Below, in pieces: positions 26,101 to 34,317 of a DNA stretch of 64,000 nucleotides; within the stretch, counting starts at the first letter, position 1, and each line of letters starts with the position of its first letter. Made by a program: the position numbers and the translations under genes. This stretch comes from Aquisalinus flavus. GTDB lineage: Bacteria > Pseudomonadota > Alphaproteobacteria > Caulobacterales > Parvularculaceae. Below the pieces are notes generated by a model, which saw nothing but the letters and a program-made list of their open reading frames with translations, had not been told where the DNA came from and made no database searches. The stretch spans positions 706,409-770,408 of the forward strand of contig NZ_CP042288.1 of NCBI RefSeq assembly GCF_022559625.1, in the 5' to 3' direction.

Positions 26101-26272
26101 CATCCAGGAGGCCGGGGAGCGGCTCGGCAAGGCGAAGGTCATCTTCATGTCCGGCTATGCAGAGACGGCGATGCGCGACAAGCTGGAGGCGATCGAGGGC
26201 GCAGGCTATCTGCAAAAGCCGTTCAGCCTGAAAACCGTCGCGGCCAAGGTGAAGGAAGCGCTGGCCGTCTGA
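23177..26272 (+). CDS. cckA: CckA cell-cycle hybrid histidine kinase
   Basis: CckA is the membrane hybrid kinase that sends phosphate through ChpT to CtrA and CpdR in alphaproteobacteria. From the N-terminus: an acidic, Ser/Ala-rich cytoplasmic region of about 200 residues, a double membrane segment (about 203-250), PAS-like domains, the dimerisation helix with His666 in LAGSIAHDFNNLL, an HATPase_c domain (NLAVNARDAM, DSGTGVP, GTGLGLSTVYG), and a C-terminal receiver with Asp964 in LVLSDIMMPEMDGP and Lys in LQKPFS. It has 1031 residues, against about 690 in Caulobacter; the difference is the N-terminal region and extra PAS-like sequence. The ATG follows AGGA. A CtrA-type box lies upstream. Confidence 0.95.
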   Translation: MLQGFKKKSTPSPKERKKSSLDDLPKAVSFEDENLTQGFDDAFDAPASAETAAPGETTASTSGSEDRKTPIAGQGEGKGQRGGLGISAIDELRLAMKAEDKDHVQSANGPTGESGDGPAAISASNPVEDQQSRIIAQLEKAERESQKAGLAAAALVATKDDEAETGLQDDRHDAPRAPAVPASIIDFEPEKPSLFNRLFEKIAPFIVWGSMGCVVASVLYALTVGVASGVPWLILLGGLAGILLLMIGGAVTKSFSPLMLAGVLMHRAAGNDKTRAVQLAGKDILEPLGLAEDILNADKDARLVTTREGVVVYANEAYQQVAEQAGIRGTSGLPPRIDRLFNASGPESRKVFRLCRAAKSGQPTEEIITQMMGAEAGAARLRRFEISLRPMRDKAEHIAWRLREQEVEDVVDTLTTAYRKYPRPVFGLERSGQIVWYNEAMAEWVGAIKGSLQLSDFILGEADDIVKELWDENEKPTEARMRKRAGGAVDISLTPFLRGGVGEGFVCIELQPVEVGDAASRELASASGDMTEAPFGIAVVEGDIGSDARLAEINRVFADLFEIEGNNPLFSECFSEQVARDLAAALKARNTNSALARPVEVKIGDGAAAKFVNLYARPVKRRRGSYGKRQTVLYSVDVSFQKRMEEDYSQDQKLKTIGHLAGSIAHDFNNLLLVIMGSCEFLMRRHAAGDPSYPDLVLIQQNAQRAKNLTSNLLAFSRKQTLQSEVLSVTEMLRDFSPFLNRSITERVTLNVVNGRGLPRVKADKGQLELAVMNLAVNARDAMPKGGELTIETILVKAPDVASYGYAVLDDVDQVLIEVSDSGTGVPEDIAEKIFEPFFTTKGEGKGTGLGLSTVYGVIGQMGGRIFLHNRPGEGATFRIFLPASYEEETTKDVQSDGGSKISEATDLTGKGRILIVEDEDGARTIVVRALQMCGYEIVEATDGEEAMDILDADDKPFDLVLSDIMMPEMDGPTFIQEAGERLGKAKVIFMSGYAETAMRDKLEAIEGAGYLQKPFSLKTVAAKVKEALAV

Positions 26273-26435
26273 TTGCCGGCCTGCCAGCTGTATTCTGGCA
26301 TCACATCTGCGTCACGGACCGCCAATTCGGGCTATTTCCCGGTCTTGCGGTCTCTGTTGCCAAATTTCGAACGCTATTTCCCCTGTAACGTTTCAGGTCT
26401 ATGGTAAATCTACCAATGCGAGGAGACTGACCAGC

Positions 26436-27209
26436 ATGACATCTGACAATAAATCGAGATTCAACCTGCGCGGCATAGCTGTCGCCAGCCTTTTGGGCAC
26501 GACGACGGTCCTGAGCGGCTGCGCCAGTGTCGGTTCAGCCTTTACGCCCAGTTCGGCCGACATGGCCCAGGCGGCCCAGCCTGCGTGGCAAGAAATCAAG
26601 CAGAAAGAAACGATTTCGCGCAGCAGCAGCTACAACAACCGCGCCCAGCGGGTCTCGAATAACATCCTCGCAGCGACCGGACAGAACCCGTCGCAGTGGG
26701 AAGTCGTCGTGTTCCAGAGCGACGATCTGAACGCCTTCGCCCTGCCGGGCGGCAAGATCGGCCTCTATACCGGCATCATGGACCTGGCCTCGACCGACGG
26801 CCAGCTGGCAACGATTGTCGGCCACGAGGTCGCTCACGTCCTGCAGAACCATGCCGGTGAGCGCTATGGCCAGACGGCAGCGACCCAGCTCGGGGTAGGC
26901 CTTGCCGGTGCCGTGCTCGAAGGGCGCGGCGTACAGGGCTCCAGCGGTATCCAGCAGGCACTGGGCCTCGGCGCGCAGGTTGGCGTGCTCCTGCCGTTCT
27001 CGCGCGAGAACGAGCTGGAAGCAGACCGCCTCGGCCTTCAATTGATGGCCAAGGCCGGTTACGATCCGAACGAGGCCGTCGATTTCTGGCGCAAGATGCA
27101 ACGGGCCAAGGCCGGCAGCGGCGCGCCACCCGAATTCCTGTCGACTCACCCGGCTGACGATCGCCGCATCGCCCAGCTGGAAGGGATGATCGACGAGATG
27201 GGATATTGA
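26436..27209 (+). CDS. M48 family zinc metalloprotease, lipoprotein
   Basis: Periplasmic M48 protease of the LoiP/BepA-like single-domain kind, thought to clear misfolded outer-membrane proteins. The signal ends in a lipobox (LLGTTTVLSGC). The zinc motif is HEVAHVLQNH with His130, Glu131 and His134; the third ligand region is NELEADRLGLQL. STHPADDRRIAQL near the C-terminus is typical. Length is 257 aa. It is monocistronic, with tRNA-His 90 bp downstream. Confidence 0.95.
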   Translation: MTSDNKSRFNLRGIAVASLLGTTTVLSGCASVGSAFTPSSADMAQAAQPAWQEIKQKETISRSSSYNNRAQRVSNNILAATGQNPSQWEVVVFQSDDLNAFALPGGKIGLYTGIMDLASTDGQLATIVGHEVAHVLQNHAGERYGQTAATQLGVGLAGAVLEGRGVQGSSGIQQALGLGAQVGVLLPFSRENELEADRLGLQLMAKAGYDPNEAVDFWRKMQRAKAGSGAPPEFLSTHPADDRRIAQLEGMIDEMGY

Positions 27210-27298
27210 TCCCCGAAATTTCAGCCTGAAACAGGCATGATTTGATCTTGCAAAGAGGGCTGAGCGCGATTAGGTTCCGCCCTCTCATTTATTGAGAT

Positions 27299-27375
27299 GC
27301 CGGCTTAGCTCAGTTGGTTAGAGCGCTTGATTGTGGATCAAGAGGTCCCTGGTTCGATCCCAGGAGCTGGTACCA
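27299..27375 (+). tRNA. tRNA-His (GTG), no encoded G-1, A73
   Basis: A cloverleaf folds with acceptor GCCGGCT/AGCTGGT, D-arm, anticodon stem CTTGA/TCAAG around loop TTGTGGA (anticodon GTG), T-arm CCTGG/CCAGG, and encoded CCA. The base before position 1 is T, and the discriminator is A instead of C. This matches the known alphaproteobacterial exception to the G-1 identity rule. Confidence 0.95.
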
Positions 27376-27496
27376 TCTCTTCCCTCCTGCCATCCGGAAC
27401 GCTCATGCCGGAACCATCACGCCGGAACCAACATGATTGCATGCCTGTCTGTGCATCGCCGCCCGGCGCTGTGACCGGGGTCATCAGTGATTGTCT

Positions 27497-27890
27497 ATGC
27501 CCTACGACATGTCCCCCGAAAAGGCCGCGCGCGAGGCCGGCCTCGTCTACAGCGATGACAGCGCGCCCGGCTATTCCCGCCGGCGTTCCGGCAAGGGCTA
27601 TTCCTATTACAATCAGGATGGCGCGTTGATCACGGACAAGGCGGTGCGCGAACGCTGTCAAGGACACCCTTGCCGCTGCGGCCGAGCGTCTGCATAACAC
27701 CCCTGCCATCTGCCGGAAATCCTATGTCCATCCGCAGATCGTCGAGGCGGTCAAGGATGATACGATCGGCGGCCTGATGAAGCGGGCAGGCACACGCATG
27801 CCCGGGGCGATAGACGGGCAGGCGCGCCTGTCGGACACCGAAAAGCGGTTTCTCACGGCCCTGAAGCGGGGGCTGCTGGCCGCGTCCTGA
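27497..27890 (+). pseudogene. Remnant of a type IB DNA topoisomerase (internal deletion)
   Basis: The first part (27497 to about 27650) encodes AREAGLVYSDDSAPGYSRRR, SGKGYSYYNQDG and ITDKAVRER, which is the N-terminus of bacterial topoisomerase IB. From about 27656, in another frame, come VKDTLAAAAERLHNTPAICR, KSYVHPQIVEAV and a normal C-terminus ending at the stop at 27888-27890. That part retains the catalytic tyrosine region. The middle, about 220 residues holding the catalytic Arg/Lys/His residues, is gone, and the junction is out of frame. The gene cannot make an active enzyme. It lies between tRNA-His and the HIBYL-CoA hydrolase gene. Confidence 0.85.
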
Positions 27891-27918
27891 CAACAGAACA
27901 GAAAGGACGGCACTTCCC

Positions 27919-28992
27919 ATGACCGACACTCCCGAAACGGATATTCCCGACGTCAACTTCCGCATCGACAAGGGCTGGGGCGTGATTGACCTTGACCGGC
28001 CGCGCGCGCTCAATTCCCTGACGACGGAAATGTGTGCCGCCGTCGACCATGTGCTGCGCCAGTGGGCCGACAATGATGAGGTCGCCGCAATCATCGTCCG
28101 CACCGACAATGAAAAGGCCTTCTGCGCCGGCGGCGATATTCGCGCGCTGTATGATCGCTCGAAGGAAGATCCGCGCGGCGCGGCGGAATTCTTCCGCGTC
28201 GAATACACGATGAATGCGCTGATCCATGGCTATGACAAGCCGTATATCGCGCTGGTCGATGGCATCTGCATGGGCGGCGGCGTCGGCATTTCCATCGGCG
28301 CCTCGCATCTGGTGATGAGCGAAAAGGCGCTATGGGCGATGCCGGAGACCGGAATCGGCCTGTTCCCGGATGTCGGCGGCAGTCATTTCCTGCCGCGTCT
28401 CGATGGCGGTTTCGGCGCCTATCTGGCCCTGACCGGTCATCGCCTGTCCGGTGCCGACTGCCGGTATGCCGGCATTGCCGACCATCTGGTCGAGGAAAAC
28501 TCCATGGCCGACCTTGAAAAGGCATTGATGGCCATCGGTGCCGAGGATCTCGACGATGATGCGATCTGTGATGTGATCTCGCAATATGAGGTCAACAAAC
28601 CCAGCCAGCTGACCGACAGCAAGCCCGACATCGACCAGTATTTCACCGCTCCGGGTACGCTCGAGGACCTGATCGCGGCCCTGAAGGGCGGCGGTGGCGG
28701 CTTTGCCACGCACACGCTGGAACGGCTGGAGAGAATGTCGCCGACCTCGATGAAGATCGCGCTCGAGCAGCTGCGCCGCGGCAGACACATGTCTTTCAAG
28801 GAGGTCATGCGCATGGAATTCGGCATTGCCAGCCGGGTGATGGAGGGGCCTGACTTTCAGGAAGGCGTCCGCGCGCTGATCGTCGACAAGGACAAGAACC
28901 CGCAATGGTCACCGGCAACGCCCGAGGCGGTGAGCGACGACTATGTCGCCCGCTATTTCGAGCCGCTCGAAGACAAGCCCCTCGATATCTAG
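27919..28992 (+). CDS. 3-hydroxyisobutyryl-CoA hydrolase / enoyl-CoA hydratase family
   Basis: A crotonase-fold protein of 357 residues, the length of the HIBYL-CoA hydrolase subgroup, not of plain enoyl-CoA hydratases (about 260). Motifs are LDRPRALNSL, FCAGGDIRALYD (oxyanion hole), DGICMGGGVGISIGA, and MPETGIGLFPDVGGSHFL, where the Glu and Asp are the catalytic pair of this subgroup. In valine breakdown it releases 3-hydroxyisobutyrate from the CoA ester. The start has GAAAGGA upstream. It stands alone between the topoisomerase remnant and ccmF. Confidence 0.92.
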   Translation: MTDTPETDIPDVNFRIDKGWGVIDLDRPRALNSLTTEMCAAVDHVLRQWADNDEVAAIIVRTDNEKAFCAGGDIRALYDRSKEDPRGAAEFFRVEYTMNALIHGYDKPYIALVDGICMGGGVGISIGASHLVMSEKALWAMPETGIGLFPDVGGSHFLPRLDGGFGAYLALTGHRLSGADCRYAGIADHLVEENSMADLEKALMAIGAEDLDDDAICDVISQYEVNKPSQLTDSKPDIDQYFTAPGTLEDLIAALKGGGGGFATHTLERLERMSPTSMKIALEQLRRGRHMSFKEVMRMEFGIASRVMEGPDFQEGVRALIVDKDKNPQWSPATPEAVSDDYVARYFEPLEDKPLDI

Positions 28993-29033
28993 AACAGCCT
29001 GCGTCCGGATGGACGCAGAGGAGCTGCTCCAGC

Positions 29034-29096
29034 ATTTTGGAAGCGATCACCTTTTCTGCCTTCAAATGATTCCATTTGAAGGCAGGTTGATTTGTG
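29034..29096 (-). repeat. Dispersed hairpin element, copy B
   Basis: CTGCCTTCAAATG (29056-29068) and CATTTGAAGGCAG (29073-29085) form a 13-bp stem with a 4-nt loop. The reverse complement aligns over about 50 bp with copy A at 20683, including the flank TGATC-GCTTC-AAA. Confidence 0.6.
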
Positions 29097-29197
29097 GCCC
29101 CTGCATTCAGGCACTCTGACGCAGTTGCGTGTGCGCGTTCGGGCCCGTTATAAGAGGCATCTGTGAAGCTGCGCCCGCCATCGCGGGCTGATGGACC

Positions 29198-31213
29198 ATG
29201 ATCGCTGAAATCGGACATCTGGCGCTGATCCTCGCGCTGCTCGTCGCCATTCTCCAGACTGTGGTCCCGCTGTGGGCGGCCCATGTCGGGGATGGCCGCG
29301 GCATGGCCATCGCTGCCCCTGCCTCGATCGTGCAGTTCGTGCTGATCCTCGTCGCCTTCCTGGCGCTGATGCATGCCTATGTGACGTCGGATTTCAGCCT
29401 GCTGAATGTCTATCAGAACAGCCATACCGCCAAGCCGATGCTCTACAAGGTCGCCGGCGTCTGGGGTAACCATGAAGGCTCGATGGTGCTCTGGCTGCTG
29501 ATGCTGAGCTTTTTCGGGGCGCTGGTCGGCGTGCTGGGGGCGACGCTGCCGCCCAGCCTGAAGGCAAGGGTTCTCGGTATCCAGGCCCTGATCGGTGTCG
29601 GCTTCATCGCCTTTTCGCTGTTTACCTCCAATCCGTTCGAGCGGATTTTCCCGGTGCCGCTGAACGGCACCGACCTCAACCCGCTGCTGCAGGACCCCGG
29701 TCTCGCCTTTCACCCGCCTTTCCTCTATCTCGGCTATGTCGGCTTCTCCGTCGCCTTTTCCTTTGCCATAGCCGCGTTACTGGAAGGCAGGGTCGATCCG
29801 GCGTGGGCGCGGTGGGTTCGTCCCTGGACGTTGCTTGCCTGGGCTGCACTGACGCTTGGCATCGCCATGGGCTCGTGGTGGGCCTATTACGAGCTCGGCT
29901 GGGGCGGCTACTGGTTCTGGGACCCGGTCGAAAACGCCTCGCTGATGCCCTGGCTCGCCGGCACCGCCTTGTTGCACTGCGCGATCGTGGTGGAGAAGCG
30001 CGATACGCTGAAGCTGTGGACGATCCTGATGGCGATCACGGCGTTCTCGACCTCGCTGCTCGGGACCTTCATCGTGCGCTCCGGCGTGCTGACCAGTGTC
30101 CACTCCTTTGCCAGCGATCCGGGCAGGGGCGTTCTCCTGCTTGGCCTGTGCGGCATTCTGACCGGCGGCGCGCTGATCCTGTTTGCCTTGCGCGGCGCGG
30201 CGATGAAGCCGGGCGGCACCTTCTCTGTCATCAGCCGGGAATCGGCGCTGATCCTCAACAATCTCGTTCTGTCCGTGCTGCTCTTCACCGTGCTGATCGG
30301 CACGTTCTGGCCAACGATCGCCGAGGTCATCACCGGTGAGCGAGTTTCCGTCGGCCCGCCATATTTCAACCTGATCTCGATCCCGCTGATGCTGCTGCTC
30401 TCCGTGTTTATGGGCTTTGGCGTTCTGTTGCCGTGGAAACGGGGCAATCTAAAATCGGCCGCGCTCGGCCTGAGATGGGCGATCGGTCTCGCAGGTCTCG
30501 TTGCGGTTGCCAGCCTGATTGCATCCGGTTTCAGGAATGTCCTGGCCGCGGTCGCGCTCATCATCAGCATGTTGATCATTTTCGGCACGCTGACGGACAT
30601 TGCCTTTCGCTCCAAGATGTTTCAGACCGGTGCGGCGGAAACGCTGCGTCGCCTGCGGGGCTTTAGCCGTGCCTATTGGGGCGGCTCGCTCGCCCATCTC
30701 GGTCTCGGCGTCGCCATCCTCGGCATGGTCGGCACATCCCTCTGGGTGAATGAGACAATGCAGGTCATGGCGCCCGGCGACGAGGTCGAGGTCGGCGGCT
30801 ATGCCGTGCGGTTCAATGGCGTCTCCGAACGCAATGTCGCCAATTATCGCACGGAGATCGCCTCGGTCACCTTGCTGCAAAATGGCGTCGAGGTCGCAGA
30901 GCTCTCACCCGAACGGCGCTGGTATCCGGTCGCCCGGCAGATGACGACCGAGGCCGCGATCCATCCGCGCTGGTTCGACGACGTCTATGTCGCGATCGGA
31001 GAGCCGCGCGGCGAGGACGGGCGGGCGCGGATCGTGAGGGCCTATCACCACCCCCTGGTCATGTATCTCTGGTCCGGTGCCATCCTGATGGTGCTCGGCG
31101 GCCTTGTCTCCCTGTCGGACAGGCGGCTCAGAGTGGGCGCGCCGCGGCCCTCGAGGCGGTCGTCCGAGCGGCCCGGCGTGGCGCCAGCCCCCAAGCCCGC
31201 ACCGGCGGAGTAA
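29198..31213 (+). CDS. ccmF: Cytochrome c heme lyase subunit CcmF
   Basis: An integral membrane protein of 671 residues with many transmembrane helices and the heme-handling WWD signature, here WGGYWFWDPVENASLMPWL. Conserved histidine regions (GVWGNHEGSMVLW, FHPPFLYLGY) are present. With CcmH it ligates heme from holo-CcmE to apocytochrome c in the periplasm (System I). The ATG start was chosen because the first helix follows directly (IGHLALILALLVAIL). ccmH follows after 5 nt, so the two are one operon; ccmE, which normally precedes ccmF, is not adjacent. Confidence 0.95.
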   Translation: MIAEIGHLALILALLVAILQTVVPLWAAHVGDGRGMAIAAPASIVQFVLILVAFLALMHAYVTSDFSLLNVYQNSHTAKPMLYKVAGVWGNHEGSMVLWLLMLSFFGALVGVLGATLPPSLKARVLGIQALIGVGFIAFSLFTSNPFERIFPVPLNGTDLNPLLQDPGLAFHPPFLYLGYVGFSVAFSFAIAALLEGRVDPAWARWVRPWTLLAWAALTLGIAMGSWWAYYELGWGGYWFWDPVENASLMPWLAGTALLHCAIVVEKRDTLKLWTILMAITAFSTSLLGTFIVRSGVLTSVHSFASDPGRGVLLLGLCGILTGGALILFALRGAAMKPGGTFSVISRESALILNNLVLSVLLFTVLIGTFWPTIAEVITGERVSVGPPYFNLISIPLMLLLSVFMGFGVLLPWKRGNLKSAALGLRWAIGLAGLVAVASLIASGFRNVLAAVALIISMLIIFGTLTDIAFRSKMFQTGAAETLRRLRGFSRAYWGGSLAHLGLGVAILGMVGTSLWVNETMQVMAPGDEVEVGGYAVRFNGVSERNVANYRTEIASVTLLQNGVEVAELSPERRWYPVARQMTTEAAIHPRWFDDVYVAIGEPRGEDGRARIVRAYHHPLVMYLWSGAILMVLGGLVSLSDRRLRVGAPRPSRRSSERPGVAPAPKPAPAE

Positions 31214-31218
31214 CGGCG

Positions 31219-31764
31219 ATGATCCGGCTTGCATTCATCATGCTGGTTGCTTTTGCCCTCCTGCCACTGAAGGCCGCGGAACCCGGCGAAGCGCTGGACG
31301 ATCCATCGCAGGAAGAGCGCGCCCGGATCCTCTCGCAACAGCTTCGGTGTGTCGTCTGCCAGAACCAGTCGATCGATGAATCAGACGCGCCGCTCGCGCG
31401 CGATCTCCGCCTGCTCGTCCGCGAACGGATCGAGGCGGGCGACACCAATGACGAAGTGATGGACTATGTCGTCGAGCGATATGGCGAATTCGTCCTGCTG
31501 CGCCCGCGTTTCGAGGGCGAGGGGATCATCCTGTGGCTGACACCGTTCCTGCTGCTGGTGATCGGGGCAGGGCTGGTTGTCGTTTACACCCGTCAGGGGG
31601 CTGCGCAGCCGGCCGCGCCGCAACCGCTGAGCCAGGAAGAATTGAGTGATCTCTATCGTGTGCTGAACGAGCGCCCGGTCTCTCCCGACCAGGCACGATC
31701 CGTGCGCGTCGATCCGGAGGTCACCGAGGGACGGCTGACCGGCAAGGATAAATCCGGCGATTGA
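31219..31764 (+). CDS. ccmH: Cytochrome c maturation protein CcmH (CycL/Ccl2)
   Basis: A thioredox-active apocytochrome c reductant of 181 residues. A signal sequence (FIMLVAFALLPLKAAE) is followed by the CcmH domain with the Cys44-x2-Cys47 motif in LRCVVCQNQSIDES, then LVRERIEAGDTNDEVMDYVVERYGEFV and a membrane anchor (ILWLTPFLLLVIGAGLVVVY). It acts in the periplasm with CcmF. It starts 5 nt after ccmF. The C-terminal tail is cytoplasmic and polar. It ends 15 nt from the convergent ccmI. Confidence 0.95.
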   Translation: MIRLAFIMLVAFALLPLKAAEPGEALDDPSQEERARILSQQLRCVVCQNQSIDESDAPLARDLRLLVRERIEAGDTNDEVMDYVVERYGEFVLLRPRFEGEGIILWLTPFLLLVIGAGLVVVYTRQGAAQPAAPQPLSQEELSDLYRVLNERPVSPDQARSVRVDPEVTEGRLTGKDKSGD

Positions 31765-31779
31765 AGGCGGTGAAAGCGG

Positions 31780-32583
31780 TCAGTTCCGGGCGCTGAAGGC
31801 GTCGATGCCCAGAGCCGTGCGCGCCTGTTGATCGGCCGGGTCGAGCTGCAGGACGCGTTCATAGGCCGTCTGCGCCGCGTCGATCTCTCCCAGCGTCATC
31901 CGGATATCTGCCAACTGCCTCAGCGCCGCCACGTCTTCGGGGTCTCGCGCGAGCCGCTCGTCGAGCGATTCCAGCAGCACTTGCGTATATTCGGCGAAGA
32001 TGGCCGCGTTCTCGCCCCGGGTCAGCTGCACCGCGGTCTCATAGGCCGGGATCGCATCCTCCTTGCGCCCGCTGGCATAGAGGCTACGCCCCAGGACGAG
32101 CCATTTCGCCGGGTTGTTCAAATCGGTCTGCAGCTCTTGCGTCAGCCTGCGGATGACCGGCCGTGTCTTGCCCGGTTCGGCTGTAATGGTCGCAAGGATC
32201 TCACGGGCATCGGCCATGCTGTCCCGCGTCTCGGTCAGGCCTGGCTCGCCATATTGCAGATAGAGGAGGCCGGCGGCCAAGGGCATCAGGCCGATCATAA
32301 CAACGCTGACAAGGGCGACCGGCCGGCTCGTCCCGCCAGGCCGTGACCGGCTTTGCCGTCCCGCCGCGATCAGCCGGCGCTCGACCTCGAGGCGCGCGGC
32401 GCTCTCTTCCCCGGCGGTGATCACGCCGCGGGCGCGGTCCCGCTCGATTTCCGCCAGCTGGTCCTTGTAGATGGCAATCTCATGGGCAGGCGCGGTCGGC
32501 TTGCCCTGCCGCCGCCACAGGGCGAGGGCAAGGACGCCGACAGTGGCGAGCGTCAGGGTGATGGCGATCAGGACAAAGAGCAT
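31780..32583 (-). CDS. ccmI: Cytochrome c biogenesis protein CcmI (CycH), TPR type
   Basis: The product (267 aa) has the CcmI layout: an N-terminal membrane segment (VLIAITLTLATVGVLALALW), a cytoplasmic stretch (AIYKDQLAEIERDRARGVIT), a second membrane segment, and a periplasmic TPR domain (NPAKWLVLGRSLYASGRKEDA, then QTAYERVLQLDPADQQAR). CcmI holds apocytochrome c for CcmFH. It is convergent to ccmFH, while in many alphaproteobacteria it begins the same operon. It starts just 6 nt after the stop codon of the upstream glutaryl-CoA dehydrogenase gene and shares that transcription direction. Confidence 0.9.
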   Translation of the reverse strand: MLFVLIAITLTLATVGVLALALWRRQGKPTAPAHEIAIYKDQLAEIERDRARGVITAGEESAARLEVERRLIAAGRQSRSRPGGTSRPVALVSVVMIGLMPLAAGLLYLQYGEPGLTETRDSMADAREILATITAEPGKTRPVIRRLTQELQTDLNNPAKWLVLGRSLYASGRKEDAIPAYETAVQLTRGENAAIFAEYTQVLLESLDERLARDPEDVAALRQLADIRMTLGEIDAAQTAYERVLQLDPADQQARTALGIDAFSARN

Positions 32584-32589
32584 GAGCGC

Positions 32590-33789
32590 CTACTGGAATG
32601 CCTGGATGCCGGTCATTGCCCGGCCAAGGATCAGCGCATGGATGTCGTGCGTGCCTTCATAGGTGTTCACGGTCTCCAGATTCATCGCGTGGCGCAGCAC
32701 GTGATATTCCTCCGAAATGCCGTTGCCGCCATGGATGTCACGGGCAATGCGGGCAATTTCCAGCGCCTTGCCGCAATTGTTCCGCTTCATCAGCGATATC
32801 GATTCCGGACTGTAAGCGCCCTGGTCGAGCGCCCGGCCGACAGCGAGTGCCCCCTGCAGGCCAAGGGCGATCTCCGTCTGCATGTCGGCGAGTTTCTTCT
32901 GCACCAGCTGGGTACCGGCAATCGGCTTGCCGAACACGATCCGCTCCATGGCGTAATCGCGCGCAGCCTGCCAGCAGAATTCCGCCGCACCCATCGAGCC
33001 CCAGGCGATGCCGTAGCGCGCCTTGTTGAGGCAGGAGAAGGGACCCTTCAGGCCCTTCACATCGGGCAGCAGGTTTTCTTCCGGCACGAAGACGTCATCC
33101 AGCACGATCTCGCCGGTGACCGACGCGCGCAGCGACAGCTTGCCGGTGATCTTCGGCGTTGCAAAGCCGTCCATGCCACGCTCGACGATGAAGCCGCGGA
33201 TAACGCCGTCCAGCTTGCCCCAGACGACGGCGATATCGGCGATGGGAGAATTGGTGATCCACATTTTCGAGCCATTGAGGCGATAGCCGCCATCGACCGG
33301 CTTGGCGATTGTGCGCATGGCACCGGGATCGGACCCGCCATCGGTTTCGGTCAGGCCGAAACAGCCGACCATGTCGCCGGTCGCGAGCCGGGGCAGGTAT
33401 TTCTTCTTCTGGGCTTCGTCACCGAAGGCCTCGATCGGATACATGACGAGCGAGGACTGGACCGACATCGCCGAGCGATAGCCGGAATCGACGCGCTCGA
33501 CCTCGCGGGCGATCAGGCCATAGGCGACATGGGAGGCACCGGCGCCGCCATATTCCTCGGCAACGGTGGCGCCGAGCAGGCCCTGTTCGCCGAGTTCGGT
33601 CATGATCGCGCGGTCGAAGCTCTCCTCGCGATTCGCCTTGATGACGCGCGGCATCAGCTTCGATTCGCAATAGCCGCGGGCGGCATCGCGGATCATCCGC
33701 TCTTCCTCGGTCAGCTGTTCGTTGAGGAACAGCGGATCGGTCCAGTCGAATGTCAGCGTCTCACCGGTCCTGGGGCTCGTCTCGGCCAT
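32590..33789 (-). CDS. Glutaryl-CoA dehydrogenase-type acyl-CoA dehydrogenase
   Basis: An FAD enzyme of 399 residues. It has the acyl-CoA dehydrogenase signature [15 protein letters not shown] and the C-terminal catalytic Glu378 in [18 protein letters not shown], the arrangement of glutaryl-CoA dehydrogenases. These oxidise and decarboxylate glutaryl-CoA to crotonyl-CoA in lysine and tryptophan breakdown. The [16 protein letters not shown] block is also typical. The start at 33789 has AAGGAGG upstream; the frame remains open to 33852. ccmI follows 6 nt after its stop, probably in one transcript, though the functions are unrelated. Confidence 0.93.
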   Translation of the reverse strand: MAETSPRTGETLTFDWTDPLFLNEQLTEEERMIRDAARGYCESKLMPRVIKANREESFDRAIMTELGEQGLLGATVAEEYGGAGASHVAYGLIAREVERVDSGYRSAMSVQSSLVMYPIEAFGDEAQKKKYLPRLATGDMVGCFGLTETDGGSDPGAMRTIAKPVDGGYRLNGSKMWITNSPIADIAVVWGKLDGVIRGFIVERGMDGFATPKITGKLSLRASVTGEIVLDDVFVPEENLLPDVKGLKGPFSCLNKARYGIAWGSMGAAEFCWQAARDYAMERIVFGKPIAGTQLVQKKLADMQTEIALGLQGALAVGRALDQGAYSPESISLMKRNNCGKALEIARIARDIHGGNGISEEYHVLRHAMNLETVNTYEGTHDIHALILGRAMTGIQAFQ

Positions 33790-34019
33790 GGCAACCTCCT
33801 TGTCATACCCGGTCCTGATGTCTGGATGTCGGGTTTTCCTGTTCTGGTGCAAGCCTATAGGCTTTTCCGCCGCATGGCTCCAGCCTCGCGGTCAGACGAA
33901 TCAGCGCGGGTCGATCAAATTGTTTCTCAGTGAGGAGAATTTCTGACCGCACGCACGGCGGAATTGCCGCCGGGAGCCGGCGCGGCGGTCAGCATTTTAT
34001 CATCTGGCGGAAAAAGAAA

Positions 34020-34095
34020 TGGCTCCCCAGGCCGGACTCGAACCAGCGACCCAATGATTAACAGTCATTTGCTCTACCAACTGAGCTACTGGGGA
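34020..34095 (-). tRNA. tRNA-Asn (GTT)
   Basis: On the minus strand, acceptor TCCCCAG/CTGGGGA, anticodon loop CTGTTAA with anticodon GTT, T-loop TTCGAGT and encoded CCA form a full 76-nt tRNA. Confidence 0.96.
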
Positions 34096-34199
34096 ACATT
34101 TGAAGCGCGGATATAGCAAAGCGTTCGCGGCTAATCTACCGGAAAAATCGACTGTGGCGCACTTTTTTCAGCGTCCTCTCCGCGTGTGAGCCTGCGCAA

Positions 34200-34302
34200 A
34201 CGAGGACGGCCCCGCTTGGGGAGGCGGGGCCGTTACTCACTGTCGTGGGGTATGGTGGGGTATCTTCTTGGGAGAAGATAGCGTCATCATGCCCCTAAAA
34301 AG
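34200..34302 (-). ncRNA. Candidate small RNA downstream of a CtrA-type box
   Basis: On the minus strand after the box at 34303-34317 lie two hairpins: TATCTTCT/AGAAGATA (34261-34280, loop 4 nt) and CGGCCCCGC/GCGGGGCCG (34207-34232), whose minus-strand loop is CTCCCCAA, an anti-Shine-Dalgarno-like sequence. Single-stranded CCCCACC and CCCCAC lie between them. A 17-codon frame (ATG at 34290) also exists. No T-run follows the last stem. The hairpins could instead be the 3' end of the RND operon transcript. Confidence 0.3.
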
Positions 34303-34317
34303 TTAATGGAGAGTTAA
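34303..34317. promoter_or_regulatory. CtrA-type box TTAA-N7-TTAA
   Basis: TTAA (34303-34306), TGGAGAG, TTAA (34314-34317). A second pair with spacing 6 lies at 34332-34345. They lie just beyond the end of the RND operon, about 210 bp upstream of tRNA-Asn on the minus strand. Confidence 0.5.

Noticed and set aside
27491-27697. Independent 68-codon small gene after tRNA-His
   Set aside because: Its sequence is the N-terminus of topoisomerase IB and the following frame holds the C-terminus, so it is a remnant, not a new small gene.
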